From JAHDCJ01 sp039028895 (GTDB lineage: Bacteria; Bacteroidota; Bacteroidia; Chitinophagales; Saprospiraceae), in contig JBCCHF010000054.1 of assembly GCA_039028895.1 (NCBI GenBank), positions 1 to 34,137 of the forward strand: a stretch of DNA of 34,137 nucleotides, read 5' to 3'. This document shows positions 1 through 6,768 of this stretch, piece after piece. The number at the start of each line of letters is the position of its first letter. The stretch's first letter is position 1. The notes beneath the pieces were generated by a model, which was not told the origin of the DNA, searched no databases, and saw nothing but the letters and a program-made list of their open reading frames with translations. The translations under genes were made by a program, and so were the position numbers.

Positions 1-80
1 CTGCGTCCGCGGACAGCGAGATCGCGCGTCTGCTTCGCGATCACGACCTCGCGAAATACGTGTCGACGTTCGCGGCCCAT
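1..80 (+). other. GC-rich foreign segment, probable chimeric contig end
   Basis: About the first 80 bases are very GC-rich while everything after is AT-leaning. Read on the plus strand from base 3 there is an open frame of 26 codons, mostly with G or C in third position, which is the codon use of a high-GC organism. The boundary near 76-81 falls inside a minus-strand peptidase gene, straight after its conserved LDNG residues. I infer an assembly join to an unrelated high-GC genome; a natural insertion is possible but less likely. No product can be named from so short a piece. Confidence 0.6.
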
Positions 81-180
81 TATCAAGGGTATACTCCACA
101 AATTCAATTTTGCCTGACTGTGCCTGCACAGAAACAAAACTGAACATCAATGCCATAAGGGCGGAAAAATTCAATTTCAT
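76..180 (-). pseudogene. N-terminus of an M16 (insulinase-family) zinc peptidase, broken
   Basis: Minus-strand start ATG at 178-180. The first 20 or so residues form a signal peptide (basic start, hydrophobic core, cleavage after VQAQ), followed by KIEFVEYTLDNG. That last stretch resembles the opening of bacterial M16 peptidases, which normally continue LDNGL(K/H)VI and then the HxxEH zinc motif. Here homology stops at LDNG and the frame runs into the GC-rich segment, staying open to the window edge but with unrelated residues. The catalytic domain is therefore absent, either because the contig is chimeric or because the gene is truly disrupted. It is divergent from the TonB-dependent receptor. 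The family call rests on about 12 residues. Confidence 0.5.
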
Positions 181-404
181 AACATAAAATTTTAGTTTAC
201 TCACCACCTAGGAGATAAGGGCAAGTTTGAAAAAAATTGAAAGAAATTTGGATTCAAAAATCATAGTAGTAATGGGGCCGCAAATTTAAAAAATAAACTC
301 CCAAAGCACTGATTTGTTCGAGGTTTTTAGACTAAACTATCCGGGGCCTAGATGAAGGGATAATAAAAAAGTTATAATTTAGTGCGGTTAATCCGAAAAT
401 ATTG

Positions 405-424
405 ATGGGATCCATCCATCCCAT
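405..424 (+). promoter_or_regulatory. Hairpin just upstream of the TonB receptor start
   Basis: A perfect 7-bp inverted repeat (ATGGGAT / ATCCCAT) with a 6-base loop ends 18 bases before the receptor ATG. It could form an RNA hairpin in the 5' leader or serve as an operator. The remaining bases 181-442 are AT-rich and non-coding, and I saw no exact TAnnTTTG promoter element in them. Confidence 0.3.
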
Positions 425-442
425 AACTGAAAAAACGCTTAC

Positions 443-3421
443 ATGAAAAAGATTACTACCTGTTTAATCTTCGTTACCGTCCTCTTCTCTAATTTGCTTA
501 TTGCCCAGTCTACTGGAACGATTTCCGGAATCGTACAAGACATTAAAGATCAGCCACTTATTGGGACAACTGTATTCCTTGAAAATACCACAAAAGGCGC
601 TTATACTGACCTAGATGGAAGTTTTGAGATCATTGATGTAGAAGCAGGAGAATACAAGATTGTATTTACCTATGTAGGATTTGAAAATATCACTCGAGAC
701 ATTACCGTAAAAGCAGGTGAGAATACCGAAATAAATGTAGCGATGGGAGAAGATGCCCTAGCCATGGACGAAGTCGTTGTGACAGGCTTCCAGGATAACC
801 GGACAAAGCTTGAATCATCGGTAGCTATTACTACATTAACACCAAGAGTGATACAGCAGCGTAACCCAAGGGGGACTGGTGAATTACTTCAATCAATACC
901 AGGCACACACGTTGACAATTCATCTGGTGAAGTTGGCGCTAAAGTTTATGCTCGTGGCCTTGCCTCCGGAGTGAGAAATCAACCAGGTTTCAATTATGTC
1001 TCTCTTCAAGAAGAAGGACTTCCGGTAATGAGTACGCAGTTTAACTTTTCGCTGGTTGACATGTATCACAGGCCTGATGCTACCGTAGCAAGATTCGAAG
1101 CAGTCCGCGGCGGAAGTGCATCCATTGCTTCAGCCAATGCACCAGGTGGTATTTTCAATTTCATTTCGAAGGAAGGCGGAAACGTGCTTGCCGGGCAAAT
1201 TAAATTTGAAGGGGGCCTGGAGGGCGACGGCAATACCATTTTCAGAACAGATATCAACGTTGGTGGTCCGCTGAATAATAGTGGCTGGTTTTCGAATTTC
1301 GGTGGCTTTTACCGTTATGACCAGGGTGCTAGGAATCTACCTTATAATGCCAATATTGGTGGACAGTTGAAGGCCAATCTTGTCAAAAAACATAATAACG
1401 GATCCCTCAAATTTTATGCAAAATTCCTGAACGATAAGGTTTCTTCCTTCCAGTACATCCCAGTACTCGACCTGGAAACTGCTGAGCCGTTTGGCGACTT
1501 CAATCTCAACTATAGTACCCTACATCCTGAGTTTGTTGCGAATAATTTACCTGACGGAGAACAGTACCTTACCAATCCGAATGCCACTCGTGACTACGAT
1601 GCCTCAAAAGCCATCAAGACAGAAAACTATGCTCTGGGATTTAATGTGTTGCAGAGAACTGGGGTTGACGATAACAAGTCGTGGCTCATCAGAAATAACT
1701 TCAAAGCTTCCTATGCCGAACAGAATTACAATGAATTTCAGGGTAATGTTGTCTTTGATCCAAGGTTCGCAATTAACGACTTTCTGGGGTTACCACCACT
1801 AGCACTGTTTGTTTTCAATGATTATACATATTCTGATCTTGAGACTGGTGAAGTGATATACGATTATAATGAAGGGGATACCACATTGGCAAAGCTTTGG
1901 GCCGGCTCCGGTTTTACGATCAAAAATCAGATTTATGATATCATGAACCAGTTTGTGGCTTCCAAAGACATCAAACAGCATAAGTTAACTTTCGGCACCT
2001 ATGGCTCTTATGCCAATGTCGATATCGAATGGACAGGAGATGCCGTCATCTCTACGCTTGAGCAAAATCCAAGACGACTTGTCATTACCAGTCCCAACCT
2101 CCTTGACCTCAATCCTGCAGCCCCCGAATTATTGTATTTTACCAATCCCGAAAATGGGCTCTTTGGAGAAGGGTCTGCCTCATACAACCGTGCCGAAGCC
2201 ACCTCTTCTACCCTTTCATTTTTTGCTAGTGATCTCTGGCAAGTCAATGAAAGACTTAATGTTGATGTAGGTGTCAGGTTCGAAACTGTTTTCCATAAAG
2301 GGAAGTTGGAAGAGTCTGAATTCGCCAACCAGATTTTTGGAGATACCATTGTGTCTGCGTTTTTTACAGAAGGTCTTCCTTTCGGCCTGGATGGAGACTA
2401 TACCACCTTTTATGATTCCGGAACTCGCATCGGACTGGGTACCTTCCGGGAATTTGACTTTTCTTACAGCTACGTGTCGGGATCATTGGGCCTGAACTAC
2501 AAGATAAATGATGACCTTGCGATTTACACGCGATTCACACGCGGGAATAAGTCTCCTGAATTAAGCTTCTACATTGCTAATTTCGTTGGTCAGGATATCA
2601 ATCCCGGAGAAGTGGAGAAGATATATATGGCAGAGACCGGAGTAAAAGTAAAAACGGGGATTGGCGCCATATTCCTTACTGGTTTTTACAGTCGGATGAA
2701 TGATGTTGGTTTTCAGCTATTCCTGCCAGGTGATGAAGGAGTTGCCTTATTGACGCCTTCAACTTTTAACAAGATACAGACTTTTGGTACAGAGCTTGAA
2801 ATAGCTTTGAATCCATTCAATAATTTCTTCCTTAATGCGATCATTACACTACAGGATGCCAATTATGTGGAGTTTAATTATTATAATGTAAATGGCACTG
2901 CTCACCCTGTTTATATGGGTGATGTATATCCTGAAGACGCCAATGTTCCGGGGTGTAGTCCGTATAATGACTCCGAAGGTGATTGTATACCTGCTGGAAC
3001 TCCGTCTGATGATTTCATCGAACAATTTAATGGTAATAATGTAGCTGATGTTCCTCAAATATTGGCTGATATTACCGCTTCGTATAAGATTAGTCGTTTT
3101 CAGATCTATGGTAACTGGCGCTTTACAGGTAAACGTCCTGCTAACAGGCGCAATACCCTTGACCTTCCAGGATTCTCCATGTTCAATGCAGGTATTGATG
3201 GCAAGATTACCAAAAACGTAAATGCCTCAATCAAGATCAAGAACATATTTAACTCGGCTGGTTTAATGGGATTTGACGGTATGGGAAGACTTGGCCAGAC
3301 TCCAGAAGATTTGACTACGGAATTATTACAGGAAAACAGCCAGTCGACAAATCCTGATCCACTTTTCGTACGTCCGGTATTGCCGCGTATCATTACGGCA
3401 TCTGTGTCATACGAATTTTAA
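443..3421 (+). CDS. TonB-dependent outer-membrane receptor with CarboxypepD_reg-like domain
   Basis: 992 residues. An N-terminal signal peptide (about 1-22) is followed by a carboxypeptidase-regulatory-like beta-sandwich (about 25-105), a segment around 107-116 with the MDEVVVTGF signature common before the plug in Bacteroidota receptors, a plug domain (about 117-245, with the FEAVRGGSASI and GGIFNFISKEGG motifs), and a 22-strand-type barrel ending in the outer-membrane signature YEF. It should take up a ligand across the outer membrane using TonB-ExbBD energy. No SusD partner gene lies beside it, so it is more likely a siderophore, cofactor or small-nutrient receptor than a SusCD glycan importer. 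A predicted surface loop near the C-terminus holds two cysteines 10 residues apart. The ligand cannot be read from the sequence. The AMP nucleosidase gene follows after 31 bases and may share its transcript. Confidence 0.93.
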   Translation: MKKITTCLIFVTVLFSNLLIAQSTGTISGIVQDIKDQPLIGTTVFLENTTKGAYTDLDGSFEIIDVEAGEYKIVFTYVGFENITRDITVKAGENTEINVAMGEDALAMDEVVVTGFQDNRTKLESSVAITTLTPRVIQQRNPRGTGELLQSIPGTHVDNSSGEVGAKVYARGLASGVRNQPGFNYVSLQEEGLPVMSTQFNFSLVDMYHRPDATVARFEAVRGGSASIASANAPGGIFNFISKEGGNVLAGQIKFEGGLEGDGNTIFRTDINVGGPLNNSGWFSNFGGFYRYDQGARNLPYNANIGGQLKANLVKKHNNGSLKFYAKFLNDKVSSFQYIPVLDLETAEPFGDFNLNYSTLHPEFVANNLPDGEQYLTNPNATRDYDASKAIKTENYALGFNVLQRTGVDDNKSWLIRNNFKASYAEQNYNEFQGNVVFDPRFAINDFLGLPPLALFVFNDYTYSDLETGEVIYDYNEGDTTLAKLWAGSGFTIKNQIYDIMNQFVASKDIKQHKLTFGTYGSYANVDIEWTGDAVISTLEQNPRRLVITSPNLLDLNPAAPELLYFTNPENGLFGEGSASYNRAEATSSTLSFFASDLWQVNERLNVDVGVRFETVFHKGKLEESEFANQIFGDTIVSAFFTEGLPFGLDGDYTTFYDSGTRIGLGTFREFDFSYSYVSGSLGLNYKINDDLAIYTRFTRGNKSPELSFYIANFVGQDINPGEVEKIYMAETGVKVKTGIGAIFLTGFYSRMNDVGFQLFLPGDEGVALLTPSTFNKIQTFGTELEIALNPFNNFFLNAIITLQDANYVEFNYYNVNGTAHPVYMGDVYPEDANVPGCSPYNDSEGDCIPAGTPSDDFIEQFNGNNVADVPQILADITASYKISRFQIYGNWRFTGKRPANRRNTLDLPGFSMFNAGIDGKITKNVNASIKIKNIFNSAGLMGFDGMGRLGQTPEDLTTELLQENSQSTNPDPLFVRPVLPRIITASVSYEF

Positions 3422-3452
3422 CAAATAAAATCTGCTCTACTAAATCCCAACT

Positions 3453-4223
3453 ATGAAAACGAAACAGGAAATTGTAAGGAATTGGCTCCCAAGGTACACT
3501 GGCACGGAGGTAGAAGACATGGGGAAATATATCATCCTTGTCAACTTCAACAATTATGTAGAGCTTTTTGCCAAATGGCATAATGTAGAGATCAAAGGTC
3601 AAAATCGCGCCATGAAGAGTGCTACTGCGGAGGGCATTACCATTATCAATTTTGGAATGGGTAGCCCAAATGCTGCTACCATATGCGACCTTCTGGCCTC
3701 TGTAAAACCGAAAGCTGTATTATTCTTAGGGAAATGTGGAGGTGTAAAACGCAAGAGTAACCTCGGAGACCTAATATTGCCCATAGCTGCTATCAGAGGT
3801 GAGGGAACATCAAATGCTTATTTGCCCCCTGAGGTACCAGCACTTCCTTCATTTGCCCTTCAAAAGGCAATTTCCACTACCATCCGAGACAATAATTTGG
3901 ATTACTGGACAGGTACGGTATACACTACCAACAGGCGTGTATGGGAACACGACAAAAAATTCAAACGATATCTAAGGAAGCTTCGTTGTATGGGCATTGA
4001 AATGGAAACAGCAACCATATTTTCCGCTTCGTTTTCCAATGAGATTCCTGCAGGAGCCTTGCTATTAGTTTCAGATATTCCAATGATCCCTGAAGGAGTA
4101 AAGACAAGTAGTTCTGATTCCCTTGTCACACAAAACTACGTAGAGACTCACCTCAAAATCGGGATTGACTCTTTAAAACAACTTATCAATAATGGGCTGA
4201 CCGTTAAACACTTGCGGTTCTAA
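3453..4223 (+). CDS. amn: AMP nucleosidase (short, Bacteroidota type)
   Basis: 256 residues of the nucleoside phosphorylase fold (PNP/UDP family). It hydrolyses AMP to adenine and ribose-5-phosphate in the cytoplasm, a purine salvage and energy-balance reaction. Visible landmarks are INFGMGSPNAAT (phosphate-binding part), VLFLGKCGGVKRKSNLGDLILP, the purine-site stretch RRVWEHDKKF, and GIEMETATIF with the acidic residue that binds the ribose hydroxyls, followed by the nucleobase-site SDIPM. It lacks the N-terminal regulatory domain of the about 480-residue E. coli Amn, as expected for the short form of this phylum. No signal peptide. It lies 31 bases downstream of the receptor gene on the same strand; a functional link between the two is not evident. 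Confidence 0.88.
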   Translation: MKTKQEIVRNWLPRYTGTEVEDMGKYIILVNFNNYVELFAKWHNVEIKGQNRAMKSATAEGITIINFGMGSPNAATICDLLASVKPKAVLFLGKCGGVKRKSNLGDLILPIAAIRGEGTSNAYLPPEVPALPSFALQKAISTTIRDNNLDYWTGTVYTTNRRVWEHDKKFKRYLRKLRCMGIEMETATIFSASFSNEIPAGALLLVSDIPMIPEGVKTSSSDSLVTQNYVETHLKIGIDSLKQLINNGLTVKHLRF

Positions 4224-4261
4224 TATCAAATATTTTTCTTCTTGTCTTTATAGAAGCTGTT

Positions 4262-4296
4262 TTTGTCGTATAAAAACAACGTCGGTATTTTATTTG
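4262..4296 (+). promoter_or_regulatory. Possible promoter for the YbjN-like gene
   Basis: A TTTG at 4262-4265 is followed after 20 bases by TATTTTATTTG at 4286-4296, about 25 bases before the ATG at 4321. Spacing and composition resemble the Bacteroidota -33 TTTG / -7 TAnnTTTG promoter, but the -7 box is not an exact match, so this is tentative. Confidence 0.25.
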
Positions 4297-4320
4297 GCTT
4301 ATCTTCCTACTAAAATCCCA

Positions 4321-4827
4321 ATGAGGAAATTCGGCAAAGTTTATGCGATCCTTTTTTTAGTGGTTACTATTAGTACTGCAGTTGCAGCACAGTCTGTCAA
4401 AGAAGAGATGAATAACGCCAAACTTGGTGCAATTCTGAAAGAAACTGTGGATAAGGTTGAGGGTATCCCTGGTAACTGGCAGGTAGAATATGGAGAGCTT
4501 ATTATATATGTACTAACTGACGAGACTAACAACAGAATGCGGATTTTTGCGCCTGTTATCGAAGAAAAAGATCTTGAAACAGGCCAAATGAAAAAAATGC
4601 TTGAGGCCAATTTCCATTCTGCGCTTGACGCAAAATACAGTTTGTTCCAAGAATATGTTATCTCGGTGTATACCCATCCACTTAGAGAGTTACATAAAGC
4701 CCAATTTGTTGATGCCCTTCAACAGGTAATCATATTGGCCAAAACATTTGGTGACACTTATACCAGTACTGGCTTGATATTCAGGCCTGACCTTCAGGAG
4801 AATAAACCCAATATGAAACAGAACTAA
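4321..4827 (+). CDS. Exported YbjN/CesT-like protein of unknown function
   Basis: 168 residues from the ATG at 4321. I prefer this start to an in-frame TTG at 4294 because it gives a textbook signal peptide (MRKFGKVYAILFLVVTIS... ending AVAAQ). The mature part contains NRMRIFAPV, LEANFHSALDAKYSLF and YVISVYTHPL, a pattern I associate with the YbjN / type III chaperone (CesT-like) alpha-beta fold. Members usually bind protein partners and have no enzymatic motif; none is visible here. Because it is exported, it should act in the periplasm or as a secreted protein rather than as a cytoplasmic chaperone. It converges on the next gene with only 6 bases between the stop codons. The fold call is from pattern memory and moderately uncertain. 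Confidence 0.6.
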   Translation: MRKFGKVYAILFLVVTISTAVAAQSVKEEMNNAKLGAILKETVDKVEGIPGNWQVEYGELIIYVLTDETNNRMRIFAPVIEEKDLETGQMKKMLEANFHSALDAKYSLFQEYVISVYTHPLRELHKAQFVDALQQVIILAKTFGDTYTSTGLIFRPDLQENKPNMKQN

Positions 4828-4833
4828 GGATGC

Positions 4834-5244
4834 CTACAGATTTTGGAGCTCTAATTGGGTTTGTTTAGCTCTGAGGCTATATCTGGAAGGAATTGTATTT
4901 GCACGGTGGAAGAATTCGAAGACATCATAAGCATTAGCAACGGCAAGGATTTCATTAAGGTGAACCCTTACCGGGCCTGCACTTCCCTGGATCAGGGTCT
5001 CAACAGGTTTTTCAATGCCTTCGCCTAAAAGGAAGCTTTGATTTTCAGCATCATAATATTCGATCAGTAAAGCTCTTTTTGAGCCATAGCACATGACATA
5101 GCTTTCTGATACTTCGTGCTGAAGTTTTACATAAGTCCTTCCTTCCTTTTTGTTAATGCTTTTTAACGCACTATAAACCTGATCCCAGTCAGGATCCTGA
5201 AATTTTTGAATAGCGTTTTTTGCCCCTACATATAAAAATTGCAT
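4834..5244 (-). CDS. Small cytoplasmic protein, possibly Imm1-family immunity protein
   Basis: 136 residues, ATG start, no signal peptide or membrane segment. The N-terminal half carries DPDWDQVYSALKSIN followed by strands, and the C-terminal half carries VHLNEILAVANAYDVFEFFH and a trailing IPSRYSL. The order (early 'dpdw..v..al', then a hydrophobic strand pair, then a helix ending in FF and a short proline-containing tail) resembles the Imm1 family of polymorphic-toxin immunity proteins. No toxin gene lies beside it, so if the call is right it is an orphan immunity gene. It could equally be an unrelated lineage-specific protein. The upstream gap to the divergent gene is about 140 bases. Confidence 0.5.
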   Translation of the reverse strand: MQFLYVGAKNAIQKFQDPDWDQVYSALKSINKKEGRTYVKLQHEVSESYVMCYGSKRALLIEYYDAENQSFLLGEGIEKPVETLIQGSAGPVRVHLNEILAVANAYDVFEFFHRANTIPSRYSLRAKQTQLELQNL

Positions 5245-5386
5245 TGTAGGCTTTTTAAAGGGTGTAAGTGGGAAAAAGGGATTTATAGTTATGGAAAGTC
5301 CGTAACTTTAATAACTAAAGATAAGTTTTCTCCGTTACAGTACAAAGGATATCATAATGCAGCAAACACAATAATATTTGCCCAAT

Positions 5387-5845
5387 ATGTTAAGAATAGT
5401 GGTTTTTGTGAGTTTTTTGACCTTCAGTTTTACCGCACTTCAAGCTCAGGATCTTTCTGGTTTTTGGAGTGGTAAACTGACGCAGCACACTGGAGATAAA
5501 ATTGTAGATTACACCTTCACTTTGAGCCTTGAGCATAATGAAGGCAAGATTACCGGAAAATCTTACGTTGCGATCGATGACATCTATGCTGAGGAAAGTC
5601 TCGAAGGCTATTTCGACGGAAAGATCTTAAAATTCCAAGAAAAGGAAATCCTAAAGCAAAAGGTAATTCCTAATCTCGAATGGTGTATAAAAAACGGTCT
5701 CCTTGAGTTGAAGTATGACAAGGGAACGCTCCGCCTCGAGGGTTGGTGGAAAGGGGTTACCAGTTTTGGATTATGTGATGATGGTGAAGTATTTCTTGAG
5801 AAAAAAGAAGATATAGCCTTTCTTTTTCCAATACCGAAAAATTAA
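5387..5845 (+). CDS. Secreted hypothetical protein, probable beta-barrel/lipocalin-like fold
   Basis: 152 residues from the ATG at 5387; an upstream in-frame TTG at 5378 would only add three residues before the signal peptide. The signal peptide ends in ALQAQ. The mature protein starts with LSGFWSGKLTQ and alternates short strands rich in Gly, Lys and aromatic residues (ITGKSYV, LEGYFDGKILKF, LRLEGWWKGV), as expected of a small antiparallel beta-barrel that scores how a compound or polymer binds. Two cysteines (WCIK and GLCDD) could pair. There are no catalytic motifs and I do not recognise a named family. The stop codon is 3 bases from the convergent phosphatase gene. Confidence 0.65.
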   Translation: MLRIVVFVSFLTFSFTALQAQDLSGFWSGKLTQHTGDKIVDYTFTLSLEHNEGKITGKSYVAIDDIYAEESLEGYFDGKILKFQEKEILKQKVIPNLEWCIKNGLLELKYDKGTLRLEGWWKGVTSFGLCDDGEVFLEKKEDIAFLFPIPKN

Positions 5846-5848
5846 TTC

Positions 5849-6547
5849 CTACTGCCAATCCTCCATCGGATCAACATTATTCTGAAAATACAACTTCCTG
5901 TTAGTCAGATCAATGGCACATAGAGCGCCTTTATCCTTTGACTCGTGTACCCTGAAACAGCCATTATCAATATTAAGATAACGATTGACATCAAATTGAT
6001 CCAGCATTTCTCGAATCGTATTTCTGCCAACTGGTGTATGACCATGAATAATATACCTATTACCTAACCATTCATAGTCAATGTTATCATACCACCTTCT
6101 TACCCACATCAATGCATTTTCATTTGAAATAGGGTCCTCATCCCTGAAATCAATTCCTGCATGAACAAAGATGAATTCATCGGATTCTATGTATTTATAA
6201 CAATCGTAAAAGAAATTGAGATACTTTTCAGGGATATCAGCAATGTGATCAACCCTGAAGCTTTTCATGGTTATGTTTCCTCCATTGCTTAACCACATCC
6301 GATGCTGCATACTATCGGAAAAACTATTCATCAACATAGCTTCATGATTCCCCATAAGTGTATGTACACTGAATCCTTTTTCCCGCAAGGAAAAGACATA
6401 ATTGATCACACCTCTTGAATCCGGTCCACGATCAATAAAATCACCTAAAATAAACAGCTCATCCTCCTTCTCAAGTTTAATCTTTTTGATAAGTTCTCGA
6501 AAGGTTTTTTCACACCCGTGAATGTCTGAAATTGCTATTTTCCTCAT
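5849..6547 (-). CDS. PPP-family metallophosphatase (serine/threonine phosphatase-like)
   Basis: 232 residues of the calcineurin-like phosphoesterase fold. The metal-binding signatures are complete: DIHG (Asp8, His10), GDFIDRGPDS (Asp36, Asp39, Arg40), GNHE (Asn67, His68), then FVHAG and HGHTPVG in the C-terminal half. It resembles the bacterial PrpA/PrpB and phage-lambda type enzymes, which use two metal ions to hydrolyse phosphoserine, phosphothreonine or small phosphoesters. The DRGP pattern favours PPP over general phosphodiesterases; the substrate remains unknown. It is cytoplasmic. A candidate promoter and an unusual inverted-repeat pair lie directly upstream. Confidence 0.88.
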   Translation of the reverse strand: MRKIAISDIHGCEKTFRELIKKIKLEKEDELFILGDFIDRGPDSRGVINYVFSLREKGFSVHTLMGNHEAMLMNSFSDSMQHRMWLSNGGNITMKSFRVDHIADIPEKYLNFFYDCYKYIESDEFIFVHAGIDFRDEDPISNENALMWVRRWYDNIDYEWLGNRYIIHGHTPVGRNTIREMLDQFDVNRYLNIDNGCFRVHESKDKGALCAIDLTNRKLYFQNNVDPMEDWQ

Positions 6548-6556
6548 TTTTTATGT

Positions 6557-6662
6557 TAATCGGCAATAGGATTTTAAGGAAATGGGTATTTTGAATACTT
6601 CAAAATATTACACCTAAAATCTTTCAACAAATGTGAGATTGCAGATTGAGTATTGCCGATTA
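6557..6662. repeat. 12-bp perfect inverted repeats bracketing 82 bases
   Basis: TAATCGGCAATA at 6557-6568 and its exact reverse complement TATTGCCGATTA at 6651-6662 face each other across 82 bases. Both arms end in TA, which would suit a tiny non-autonomous element with a TA target duplication, or two copies of an operator around the phosphatase promoter. No transposase is present. Confidence 0.5.
6601..6631 (-). promoter_or_regulatory. Possible promoter of the metallophosphatase gene
   Basis: On the minus strand TTTG (6628-6631) is followed after 20 bases by TATTTTG (6601-6607), about 54 bases before the ATG. This approximates the Bacteroidota -33/-7 pattern with one base missing in the -7 box. 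It lies inside the inverted-repeat pair at 6557-6662. Confidence 0.33.
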
Positions 6663-6711
6663 CTAATCATCGAATGTAAACTTCCCTATATCATGAAGCT
6701 ACCCAATACAA

Positions 6712-6744
6712 AAACGGGCATCTAAGTTCTTTAGACGCCCGTTT
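6712..6744 (-). terminator. Rho-independent terminator of the rpoBC operon
   Basis: AAACGGGC.TCTAA pairs with TTAGA.GCCCGTTT over 14 positions with one G-U wobble and a short loop. On the minus strand the stem is followed by TTTTTG. It sits 25 bases past the rpoC stop and closes the long transcription unit. Confidence 0.85.
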
Positions 6745-6768
6745 ATTAGGTTAGCGGTAAAGGGTCGA

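Noticed and set aside
4294..4320. Upstream TTG start for the YbjN-like gene
   Set aside because: It would put nine extra residues before a clear signal peptide; the ATG at 4321 is better.
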